Assembly: GCA_023417885.1 (NCBI GenBank)
Contig: JAEZED010000117.1
Coordinates: 1-31,116 of the forward strand
From: Planctomycetota bacterium
Lineage (GTDB): Bacteria > Planctomycetota > Phycisphaerae > Tepidisphaerales > Tepidisphaeraceae
Direction: 5' to 3'
DNA: 31,116 nt
This document shows, one piece after another, positions 7,268 to 14,322 of the stretch. Position 1 is the stretch's first letter, and the number at the start of each line of letters is the position of its first letter. The position numbers were made by a program, and so were the translations under genes. The notes beneath the pieces are model-generated. The model was not told where the DNA came from and made no database searches. It saw nothing but the letters and a program-made list of their open reading frames with translations.

Positions 7268-8482
7268 CTACCGGCCGGCAGGCCCTTTGGTGTTGATCGT
7301 GGCGATGAACATGTCCTCAAGCGTCGGGCGGACGGGGTTGAAGCGGCGGATCATCTGCCCGGAGCGGCGAATCGCGTCCAGGGCCGCCGTCGCCGGGGTC
7401 AGTTGCAGCGTCTCGAGGCGCAGGACGCGCGTGTACGGGTCGTAGACGAGCGGGATCTCCTCGTCGGCGGCTCGCAGCACCCCGCGCGCGGCGAACGGAG
7501 AGGCTGTGCCGGGCGGCATGCGGGCGAACGCGCGCGGATCGAAACCGGGCGTGGCCGGAAGAACCGTCTGCTCTTGAGCGCCCTGCGCCGGCGTGCCATT
7601 GCCCGCCGGCGGGGCGATGACCGGCATGGGCGGGGGCAGCGGCTCGTGCCATGCGATGCCAAGCATCTCTCCGAGCCGGGCGGGCGGGAGGGGATGCACG
7701 AGCTCGATCTCGTAGCGCTCGCTGCCCAGGGCCAACTCGTCGATTGTTCCCTGCTTGGCGACGCGCCCGTTGACGAGGATGGCGACGCGGTCGCAGATGA
7801 GCTCCAACTCGCCCAGGAGGTGGGAGTTGACGAAGACGCTCGCCCCAGCGGCCCGGGCATCGACAAGGACGTCCCGGATGTCCCGCCGGGCGATCGGATC
7901 CACGCCGTCGGTCGGCTCGTCGAGGATGATCAGGTCCGGCGCGGCGGACAGCGCCTGCGCCAGGCCGATGCGCTGGCGCATCCCCTTCGAATAGGTGTTG
8001 ACGCGCCGATCGGCGGCGTCGGTCATCCCCACGCGCTCCAGCAGCGCGGCGGCCCGGCTCTTGCGCTCCCGCCGTGGGATGCCCGTCAGGGCGCTGAAAA
8101 ACTCCACGACCTGCCGGCCTGACAGGTAAGGCGGAAAGCGGTGCTGCTCGGGCAGGTAGCCGACGCGGCCCATCGTGTCGCGGCGGCCGACGGGAGCGCC
8201 GAGCAGGTTCCCCTCGAGCGTCGTCGGGCGGACGAGGCCGAGCAGAATCTTCACCAGCGTGCTCTTTCCCGCGCCGTTGGGGCCGAGCAGGCCGAAGATC
8301 TCGCCCCGGTAGACCGAAAGATCCAGCCCCTGGAGGGCCTGCACCTTCCCCCGCCCAAGGGCTGATCGGATCAGCCCGGAGCGATAGACCTTGGTCACGT
8401 TCCGCACATCCACCGCCGTCCCGTCCGTCGCGCGATGCGGCGGGGTCGATGAAGCGTGCGGGGCTGGGGCGGCGATCGTCAT
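7268..8482 (-). CDS. ABC transporter ATP-binding protein with C-terminal extension
   Basis: A 404-residue ATPase. Residues about 23-255 form the nucleotide-binding domain: Walker A GPNGAGKS (67-74), Q-loop YLPEQH (109-114), signature YSKGMRQR (164-171, the form usual in ABC-2 exporters), Walker B LIILDEP (184-190) and switch His221 in VNSHL. It hydrolyses ATP to drive the neighbouring permease. The remaining 150 residues contain a Pro/Ala-rich insertion (about 275-330) and end in a short conserved-type LEDMFI segment found at the C-terminus of many ABC-2 ATPases. No convincing Shine-Dalgarno site precedes ATG 8482. The first 20 residues are Ala/Pro-rich and lie outside the domain, so the true start could be slightly later. 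It is first in a two-gene operon. Confidence 0.93.
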   Translation of the reverse strand: MTIAAPAPHASSTPPHRATDGTAVDVRNVTKVYRSGLIRSALGRGKVQALQGLDLSVYRGEIFGLLGPNGAGKSTLVKILLGLVRPTTLEGNLLGAPVGRRDTMGRVGYLPEQHRFPPYLSGRQVVEFFSALTGIPRRERKSRAAALLERVGMTDAADRRVNTYSKGMRQRIGLAQALSAAPDLIILDEPTDGVDPIARRDIRDVLVDARAAGASVFVNSHLLGELELICDRVAILVNGRVAKQGTIDELALGSERYEIELVHPLPPARLGEMLGIAWHEPLPPPMPVIAPPAGNGTPAQGAQEQTVLPATPGFDPRAFARMPPGTASPFAARGVLRAADEEIPLVYDPYTRVLRLETLQLTPATAALDAIRRSGQMIRRFNPVRPTLEDMFIATINTKGPAGR

Positions 8483-8626
8483 CCTGTCGTAGGGGGGTGT
8501 TCGTGGTACGCACGCGCGGGCCGGCCCGCCGTTGCGAAAGCGGGCTGGCTCTCCGTTTTACCCACTTGGCGCACCCGATTCGAGGCGCGCAGGAGCACGC
8601 GACGGGGCCGCGGGCGAAGCGAGGAA

Positions 8627-9319
8627 TCAGGAATCGAGGCCGCTGACGACGGGCGACATGCCCGAATCGACCACGCGGGCGGCCACCGGCTGCGGCATCG
8701 CCTCCACCGCCGGCTCACGCTCGGCGGCCCGGCGACGGACGACGGGACGGGCCTTGCCGTTCACCGGGACGGCGGCGTGGGCCAGCGTGAGCAGGTTGAA
8801 GCCGAGCATGAATCGCCTGTGCTGGCCCGGCTGGAAGCCGGCGTCGATGAGCAGCTCGTCCACCTGGCTGCGCGTCAGCCCGTACACCTCGCCCGGCTGC
8901 ATGCCGCGCTCGATCTGGTCGGCATCCCACGGCCGACGCAACTGGTGCCACGCCCAGGAGAGGCGCGGCGGGAGCATCGTGACAATGACGGTGCCACCCG
9001 GGCGGATGAGCCGGCGGCACTCGGCCAGCACCTCACACCGGTTGGGGATGTGGTTCAGCGAGGCGACGAAGGTAACGGTGTCGAAGCTGGCGTCCTTGTA
9101 GGGCAGGTCGGAGGAGTCCTCCACGAGGAGGTCGGCCCCCGGCCAGTCGAAGACGTCGATCCCGACGCTGTCGCCCGCTTCTGGCTCCTGCGACTCGGTG
9201 CGGTAGCGCAGGAGCAGTTCGTTGGTGCCGCACCCCACGTCGAGCACGCGGCCGCGAAGATGCGGCAGAACCGCTTCGATTCGCCAGTGCATCAGCCGTT
9301 GTCCGAAGCGGTCCTTCAT
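8627..9319 (-). CDS. Class I SAM-dependent methyltransferase (type 11)
   Basis: A 230-residue protein with a Rossmann-type methyltransferase fold. Motif I is VLDVGCGTN (residues 25-33). The acidic end of the second strand is read in SVGIDVFDWPGADL, followed by DLPYKDASFDTVTFVASLNHIPN (motifs II-III) and RLIRPGGTVIVTML. These bind S-adenosylmethionine. The substrate is not apparent. Residues after about 190 are a Pro/Val/Arg-rich tail. The frame is open to 9403, but those 28 extra residues look non-coding. ATG 9319 lies 7 bases after CACGAT and has no Shine-Dalgarno site. It lies 187 bases downstream of a glycosyltransferase gene on the same strand, so a shared role in glycan or lipid modification is possible but unproven. 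Confidence 0.85.
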   Translation of the reverse strand: MKDRFGQRLMHWRIEAVLPHLRGRVLDVGCGTNELLLRYRTESQEPEAGDSVGIDVFDWPGADLLVEDSSDLPYKDASFDTVTFVASLNHIPNRCEVLAECRRLIRPGGTVIVTMLPPRLSWAWHQLRRPWDADQIERGMQPGEVYGLTRSQVDELLIDAGFQPGQHRRFMLGFNLLTLAHAAVPVNGKARPVVRRRAAEREPAVEAMPQPVAARVVDSGMSPVVSGLDS

Positions 9320-9326
9320 ACGCGAA

Positions 9327-9332
9327 ATCGTG
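9327..9332 (-). promoter_or_regulatory. Possible -10 element (CACGAT) of a leaderless methyltransferase transcript
   Basis: CACGAT on the minus strand ends 7 bases before ATG 9319, and no Shine-Dalgarno motif lies between. It resembles the TACGAT hexamers at 22059 and 25434. Confidence 0.3.
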
Positions 9333-9506
9333 GCTAAAAGCGGCGATTGGTGGCTGTCCGGGGGCCTGGGGCCGGCTCGCTGCGGCCCGGGGTTCCGGGG
9401 CAAGGGAAGCCCCGAAGCGGCGGCGGGACGATTGAAGGGCGATCCTAGCCGAAAGCCGGAGGATGGCCAACCGCCTCACCCAGCGCGTTTTGTGCGCCGG
9501 AGAAGG

Positions 9507-10790
9507 CTAGTCAGCCCGCGCCGCGCCGGCGACCGCGTCAACCGGCTGCGTCCTTCCGCGGCGCGAACGCCCCGGCGCCAAGTGCGATTCCTCGTCAGCG
9601 TGACCGTTATCGGCGGGCCCGTCAGCGGCATGACCATTGGCCGTCACCCGCTCGTCCCCTGTCGATCCAGAGGCGGTCGAGGTCGTGGAGCGGTGCACCG
9701 GCCCGTCGTTGAGCTGGGCGACGGCGCGAGCGGGGCGGGCGCCATGGCCGTTCACCGTCGCATGGGCCGAGCCGTTGCCGTTGGCGACGACCGACCGCTC
9801 GATCCACGGGGTGGTGGCGGCGCGGGCGGCATCGCCCATGCCGTAGATCCGCCGGCGGGCGAGGTAGAGCAGTTCCTCGGTGATGCGGCGGTGGCGTGCC
9901 ATCATGTCCGCCAGCAGCGCCAGGACGCCCATCACGAAGGCGAGGGTGACGAAGACGCCGCTGACGGTGATCAGGCTCTGGAAGGGGTGGGTCTTGTTCG
10001 TCGCGAGGTAGCGGGCGACGACCGGGCTGATCGCGCACAGCGCCAGCACAAAGAGGATCACGCCGATGATCCCGAAGAACTTCAGCGGGCGGATGTCGCG
10101 CATCGCCCGCAGAATGATCGGGCCGGTGTTCGCCGCGTACTTCCAGACGCTCCCCGCCACCCGGCTGGTGCCGTGCTCCCGGACGCCACGAACCCGCAAC
10201 GGCACCTCGATGATGCGCAGCCCCTTGGCGAAGAGGTCGATGAAGCACTCCTGCGTGTAGGTGTACCGCCCGAAAAGCGTCAGGCGGTAGAGGGCTTCCC
10301 GGTTGAACGCCCGGAAGCCGCAGGAGACGTCCGTGAAGCGGCTCCCGCCGCAGATGCTGTTGACGATCCGCACGACGACCCAGTTGCCCCAGTACTTCAC
10401 CGCCGGCATCACCGGGCGGTACTCGCGCTCCTTGAAGCGGCTGCACGTGACGAAGTCCGCCTCGTCCTCGAGCAGCGGGGCGACGAGCAGCGCGATGTCG
10501 GCCGGGTCGAACTGCCCGTCCCCGTCGATGTTCACGACGAAGTCGGCGCCGCGCCGCATGGCCGCCTCGACGCCGGTGTGGAAGACCTTGCCCAGGCCGG
10601 GCCTGCCGGCGACGGGAATGACAACGGCCCCCGCCCGCCGCGCCTCATCGGCGGTGTCGTCGGTCGAGGCGTCGTCGAGGACGAGGATTTCCAGTTCGTC
10701 GATGTCGGGAAGATCCCGCGGGACACCCTCCACGACGCGCGCGATCGTCTTCTCCTCGTTCTGTGCGGGGATCGTGACGACCAGCTTCAT
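9507..10790 (-). CDS. GT2 family glycosyltransferase, polyprenyl-phosphate sugar synthase type
   Basis: A 427-residue enzyme. The N-terminal GT-A domain shows VVTIPAQNEEKTIARVV (4-20), VLDDASTDDTADEA (37-50) and NIDGDGQFDPADI (87-99), the last providing the DXD-like metal/nucleotide-sugar site. Residues 150-210 carry RFTDVSCGFRAFNREAL and a late VPLRVRGVREHGTSR segment typical of DPM1/ArnC-like enzymes, which load a sugar onto a polyprenyl phosphate at the inner membrane. Two membrane spans follow (about 238-261 and 273-294). The last 110 residues are low complexity (Ala, Asn, Gly, His, Asp) and probably disordered. ATG 10790 begins the domain exactly and has AAGGAAG upstream. The frame stays open to 10949 but without domain content. 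Confidence 0.88.
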   Translation of the reverse strand: MKLVVTIPAQNEEKTIARVVEGVPRDLPDIDELEILVLDDASTDDTADEARRAGAVVIPVAGRPGLGKVFHTGVEAAMRRGADFVVNIDGDGQFDPADIALLVAPLLEDEADFVTCSRFKEREYRPVMPAVKYWGNWVVVRIVNSICGGSRFTDVSCGFRAFNREALYRLTLFGRYTYTQECFIDLFAKGLRIIEVPLRVRGVREHGTSRVAGSVWKYAANTGPIILRAMRDIRPLKFFGIIGVILFVLALCAISPVVARYLATNKTHPFQSLITVSGVFVTLAFVMGVLALLADMMARHRRITEELLYLARRRIYGMGDAARAATTPWIERSVVANGNGSAHATVNGHGARPARAVAQLNDGPVHRSTTSTASGSTGDERVTANGHAADGPADNGHADEESHLAPGRSRRGRTQPVDAVAGAARAD

Positions 10791-10969
10791 CGTCGTGTCT
10801 TCCTTTGCGGACGCGTCGGGATTGCGGAAAGGACGTCGCTTCGGCGGCGGCCGCAAGGTGAGCAAAACCCGTGGAAAGGGAGCGACTGGTCCCCCCGGAT
10901 CGTCCCGCGCCTGCCGTGGCGGCGAGGCAACGGGCGCCGGTTCGGCCAACCGGTGGCGGGGTTGGGCAG

Positions 10970-10975
10970 GATCGT
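10970..10975 (-). promoter_or_regulatory. Possible -10 element (TACGAT) upstream of the glycosyltransferase
   Basis: A minus-strand TACGAT within the 291-base interval before the GT2 gene. If used, it would give a leader of about 170 bases, in keeping with the Shine-Dalgarno site at that gene. No -35 element is clear. Confidence 0.25.
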
Positions 10976-11081
10976 ACCACCCGCCCCACAGGCCGACAAC
11001 TCACGTCTCTCGGCCGGTTTAGACGGGGCCGAAATACCAATGTTCCGCACGAAAAACAGCAACCACATCCCGTCGCGACGC

Positions 11082-11837
11082 TCATTCACCCCGCGCCGAC
11101 GGACGCGTGCCCGGCCCATCCTCCCGGCGCAATGACTTGAACGCCTCGCGGAAAATCGGCTGGAGCGGCTGGTTGGTCAGCGACAGTCCGCCCGCCGCCT
11201 CCAGCGTGATGGTGTACAGCTTGTCGGGGCTCACGGTGCCCGAGACCGTCTCCCACTGCGCCACGCGCACGCCCTTGGAGCGCGCGTATTCCGTGTCGGC
11301 GGCGAGGTTCCAGAAGTCCTGCCAGAGCGACTGCTCATACTCCGTCACGCGCGGGTCGACGCCCCGGTAGATGCGCGGAATCCGGCCCGGCTCATCTACG
11401 GGCGAACCCTCCGCCGGCGGCGTGGCGCTCCCGTAGACGCTCGTGAACAGCGACAGGCTCCTCCCGCGAAGCGGGTCGCCCTCGCGGACGAAGTGCCGAT
11501 CGAACTTCACCACCTGCGACTCGAAGTGGACGCGATCCCCCACGACCTCGAACCGCTTGGGCGGAAGCGGCTCGCCCCCGCGGCCATGCTCCACGAACAG
11601 CAGCGTCGTCCGGAGCTGGCCCGACTCGTCGCGCCACTGGTCCGTGACGAGGATGTCGGCGACCCGTCGCTCCGCCTGGAGGCGGGTGGCGACGTTCTCC
11701 AGGATCTCGATCTGCTCGGCCTGCTCCTGGATGATCCGGTCACGATCATCGGCGCTGCGGACATAGAGCCACAGCCCGCCCGTCGCCACGACGGTGGCGA
11801 CGGCAAGCCCGGCGAGTCTGACCAGCGCGCGGATCAT
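11082..11837 (-). CDS. Inner-membrane-anchored periplasmic protein of unknown function
   Basis: I do not recognise this 251-residue protein. It starts MIRALVRLAGLAVATVVATGG, an uncleaved signal-anchor spanning about residues 5-25. A short coiled-coil-like segment follows, DRDRIIQEQAEQIEILENVATRLQAE (about 32-57). The rest is a mixed alpha/beta domain, with the stretch VVKFDRHFVREGDPLRGRSLSLFTSVYG and a conserved-looking C-terminal part ending in a basic tail. The topology should be N-in with the domain in the periplasm. It lies 165 bases downstream of the coupled pair 14182-12003 on the same strand, so it may belong to the same envelope function. A TGCAAT hexamer is 8 bases before the ATG and no Shine-Dalgarno site is seen. 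Confidence 0.7.
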   Translation of the reverse strand: MIRALVRLAGLAVATVVATGGLWLYVRSADDRDRIIQEQAEQIEILENVATRLQAERRVADILVTDQWRDESGQLRTTLLFVEHGRGGEPLPPKRFEVVGDRVHFESQVVKFDRHFVREGDPLRGRSLSLFTSVYGSATPPAEGSPVDEPGRIPRIYRGVDPRVTEYEQSLWQDFWNLAADTEYARSKGVRVAQWETVSGTVSPDKLYTITLEAAGGLSLTNQPLQPIFREAFKSLRREDGPGTRPSARGE

Positions 11838-12002
11838 CGTGTTTCATTGCATCGGTCACGCCCGCCCACCCCCACCGCGCGGCGGGAGCCGGGCTCCAGG
11901 GCCCATAACCGGCGATACTAGCAGTACGCATGCCGCCGCCCGGCGTTCCGCCCCAAGCGGGGGCTCGAACGCCGATTCCGGGGATGCCGTGCTGGAACCG
12001 GC

Positions 12003-13580
12003 CTAGTCCTCTTCCCGCTGCCGCGCGTCGGGGGCGGAGAGCTCGGGGTTCTCCCAGATCTGCCGGAGCGTGTCGGCGTCGGCGGGCCAGATCTCGAGGC
12101 CATCTTCCTCGTTGACGCTGCCGAGCCACTCGAAGGAGTTGGGGTCGATGAAGTGGCGCGTCGGCGGGCCGGAGAGGCCCATTCGGGTGCTCACGACCAT
12201 CACCAGCCGCTGCTCGCCCTGCACCTCGCGGCTGAGCGGGCCTTCCACGTCGACGTACTGCTGGTAGACCTCGCGCTTCTCGGGGTTGTAGACGGCGACG
12301 AGGTAGCTGTTGCTCCCCCACGGCGCGACCAGGCGGGGCAGGAGATGGTTGACCGCCTGCGGCAGGTACCACGCCGGAAGCTGCCGTGCCAGGGGCGCGC
12401 CGGTCTGCACGCCGTTGACCACGAACGTCACCTCCAGCCGGCGCGCGTCGACCACCGTGAAGCCGCGCTCGCTGCCCATGCCGCCCGGGCCGGGCACCGT
12501 CACGCTCCGCGGCACCTGCCGGGCGCGCATCATGCCGACGACGAGGTTCTCCGCCTGCCGCTCCCCGTCGGCCGTCAACTGGTTGCGCTCCCGGAAGTCG
12601 CCCTCGCGCAGGTCGTCGGTTGCGAAGAGCCAGGTCTCCCGGTCGAGCCACGCCCCGTCGCGCCGCAGGCGCGTCCGGATGCCCACCCGCACGCCGCGGG
12701 CCCCGTGGACGTCGATCTGCTCGCGTCCGGCCGGATCCGCCGGGACTTGCCGCGCCGGCTCCTCCACGACGTAGCTGTAGCCGATGTCCTGCCCGTTGCG
12801 CCGGATGCGCCACCACTGCTCGGGCTTGAGCACCTCCATCAGGCGCGGCTTGGTGAAGTTCACGAAGAGCGTGCGCGTCCGGAGCAGACGCTCCTCCTGA
12901 TCCTGCCGCAGCGCCGTCTGGTCGAGCACCCGGAAGCTGTTGATGACCGTGTTGAACGCCTCGACAGCACCGGCCACGTCCTCGTTCTGCGCCAGTTCCT
13001 CCACCGGCCCCGTCGGCGCGGGCGACATCAGCGAAACCTGGTAGTAGAGCGTGTCGCTCGCCCGAATCAGCGCCACCTGCCGAAGCTGCGTCGTCAGCCC
13101 CATCGAGTAGCGCAGCGTGTAGATCCCCGCGTCGGCGTCGCCCAGCGGCGTCAGGTCCTGCCGGAGCAGGTCGCCCTGCGTCTTCTGCTGCTCGTCCCGG
13201 GCGATCAGCTCCAGGAGGCCCGTGCGCCGGCCACCCTCCGGAAGCTCCACGGGCGCCAACTCCATCGGCCGCTCCAGCGGAACGCGCCGCAGCTCGAAGC
13301 GCCAGTTGCGATCCGCATCCACCACCAGCTCCAGGACGTTCGGATCCTCCGACGCCTGGCGCGCTCCCGGGGGAACCTTCAGTTCGATCCCTGCCTCCGG
13401 GCTGCTGTAGAGCGTCCAGGCCGCCTCGGCGCCCTCCTCGGGCATGAGCCGGTCGGGCATCTGCCCATCCTGACCCGGCTGCGTCGCCGGCGGGGCGTCC
13501 TGCGCCAGCGCCGGCACCGACGCCGCCAGCGTCATGATCGCGGCGAAACGGACAACACGCCTCTTCATGGTCGCCTTCAT
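12003..13580 (-). CDS. Secreted protein of unknown function, translationally coupled to the preceding gene
   Basis: A 525-residue protein. A Sec signal peptide (MKATMKRRVVRFAAIMTLAASVPALA, cleavage near residue 26) is followed by a Pro/Gln/Asp-rich linker. Residues about 50-210 form one domain (SSPEAGIELKVPPGARQ, then LRYSMGLTTQLRQVALIRASDTLYYQVSLMSP), reminiscent of small PsbP-like secreted folds. The second half holds PEQWWRIRRNGQDIGYSYVVEE, RRLEVTFVVNGVQTGAPLARQLPAWYLPQAVNHLLPRLV and a later strand-rich region. I cannot name a family. Its ATG (13580) overlaps the stop of the upstream gene as ATGA, so the two are translated together. ATG 13568 (MKRRVV) is an alternative start. The protein should act in the periplasm or beyond. 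Confidence 0.75.
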   Translation of the reverse strand: MKATMKRRVVRFAAIMTLAASVPALAQDAPPATQPGQDGQMPDRLMPEEGAEAAWTLYSSPEAGIELKVPPGARQASEDPNVLELVVDADRNWRFELRRVPLERPMELAPVELPEGGRRTGLLELIARDEQQKTQGDLLRQDLTPLGDADAGIYTLRYSMGLTTQLRQVALIRASDTLYYQVSLMSPAPTGPVEELAQNEDVAGAVEAFNTVINSFRVLDQTALRQDQEERLLRTRTLFVNFTKPRLMEVLKPEQWWRIRRNGQDIGYSYVVEEPARQVPADPAGREQIDVHGARGVRVGIRTRLRRDGAWLDRETWLFATDDLREGDFRERNQLTADGERQAENLVVGMMRARQVPRSVTVPGPGGMGSERGFTVVDARRLEVTFVVNGVQTGAPLARQLPAWYLPQAVNHLLPRLVAPWGSNSYLVAVYNPEKREVYQQYVDVEGPLSREVQGEQRLVMVVSTRMGLSGPPTRHFIDPNSFEWLGSVNEEDGLEIWPADADTLRQIWENPELSAPDARQREED

Positions 13581-14182
13581 CGCTCTTCCTCGTCGTTCGC
13601 CTTCGAAACCTGAACTGTTCGAGCCACCTGCCTCACCAGCACCGCGTCGGCGGCGCCGGCCCCGCCGAACCTCCGTAGCTCGATGTGCACGAAAGTTCCC
13701 ATGTCCACCTGGCCCGCCGCCGCCGTCACCTGGAGGCCGCGCCGGATACCCGTCCCCACGATCTCCATCGTCGCGTCGTAGCTCACCAGCGCCCCCGGCG
13801 CTCCCGCCACCTCCACGCGGCGGGGCGGCTCCGCCTCCTGCGCCCGGTAGTGCATCACCAGGAAGTCCGCCGCGGATGGCGGCCCGTCCGCGATCGGCAC
13901 CAGCCGGACGTTCAGCACCAGATCCGACTCACCTTCGACGTACTCCGCCCAGATGCGCGGAAAAGGACCTGAGTCCGTCGAGATGCCCCAGCCCTGCGGC
14001 ATCTGCGCCGAGAGGCGCCCGGAGGAGACGCGCGGACCGAGATCCACCCGCGCCGCCTGCGTCACCGCCACCTGCACGCCCAGCGCGATCGCCACCAGCA
14101 CGCCCAGCAGCCCCCAGACCACGACTGCCCGCCAAAGGGCGCGCTTGTGCTGCTCGATCTGCTCCGGCGGCCGCCAGATCAT
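13577..14182 (-). CDS. Membrane-anchored protein of unknown function, coupled to the next gene
   Basis: A 201-residue protein starting MIWRPPEQIEQHKRALWRAV. One membrane span (about residues 17-40) is followed by a periplasmic domain with SSGRLSAQMPQGWGISTDSGPFP, WAEYVEGESDLVLNVRLVPIADGPP and VEVAGAPGALVSYDATMEIVG. The domain resembles the first domain of the downstream protein in style (a user of amphipathic strands around QGW). I infer a common fold but cannot prove it. The stop overlaps the next start (ATGA). The frame is open to 14380, but the extra 66 residues are not protein-like and cross the inverted repeat at 14239. ATG 14182 lies 7 bases after TATCAT. Confidence 0.72.
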   Translation of the reverse strand: MIWRPPEQIEQHKRALWRAVVVWGLLGVLVAIALGVQVAVTQAARVDLGPRVSSGRLSAQMPQGWGISTDSGPFPRIWAEYVEGESDLVLNVRLVPIADGPPSAADFLVMHYRAQEAEPPRRVEVAGAPGALVSYDATMEIVGTGIRRGLQVTAAAGQVDMGTFVHIELRRFGGAGAADAVLVRQVARTVQVSKANDEEER

Positions 14183-14189
14183 CGGGAAG

Positions 14190-14195
14190 ATGATA
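14190..14195 (-). promoter_or_regulatory. Possible -10 element (TATCAT) of the coupled two-gene unit
   Basis: TATCAT on the minus strand is followed by 7 bases and ATG 14182, with no Shine-Dalgarno site between. It matches TATAAT at five of six positions, the best -10 match among the leaderless candidates. Confidence 0.4.
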
Positions 14196-14238
14196 GCGAA
14201 ATCCGCAGCCCGGGACCCGCCGGCCAGCAGGAGAAAGA

Positions 14239-14312
14239 GGCACGAAAGAACAGGAGACACGGAAAGGGGCCTTCGGCACGCCCTCTTCCATGTCTCCCGT
14301 TCCTCGTGTCCG
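14239..14312. repeat. Long imperfect inverted repeat
   Basis: Two arms of about 24 bases, beginning GGCACGAAAGAACAGG and ending TCCCGTTCCTCGTGTCC, pair with a few mismatches and one bulge around a 25-base centre (AAAGGGG...CCCTCTT) that can pair further. It lies 11 bases after the stop of the TPR gene, so it could act as its terminator, though the tail lacks a T-run. The purine-rich arms differ from the surrounding coding DNA and recall dispersed intergenic repeats. Confidence 0.55.
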
Positions 14313-14322
14313 TGGAGCCCGA

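Noticed and set aside
5877..7445. Plus-strand open frame of 522 codons opposite the ABC permease
   Set aside because: Shadow of a clear six-span membrane protein. The translation has antisense-type composition and spans two genes and their boundary.
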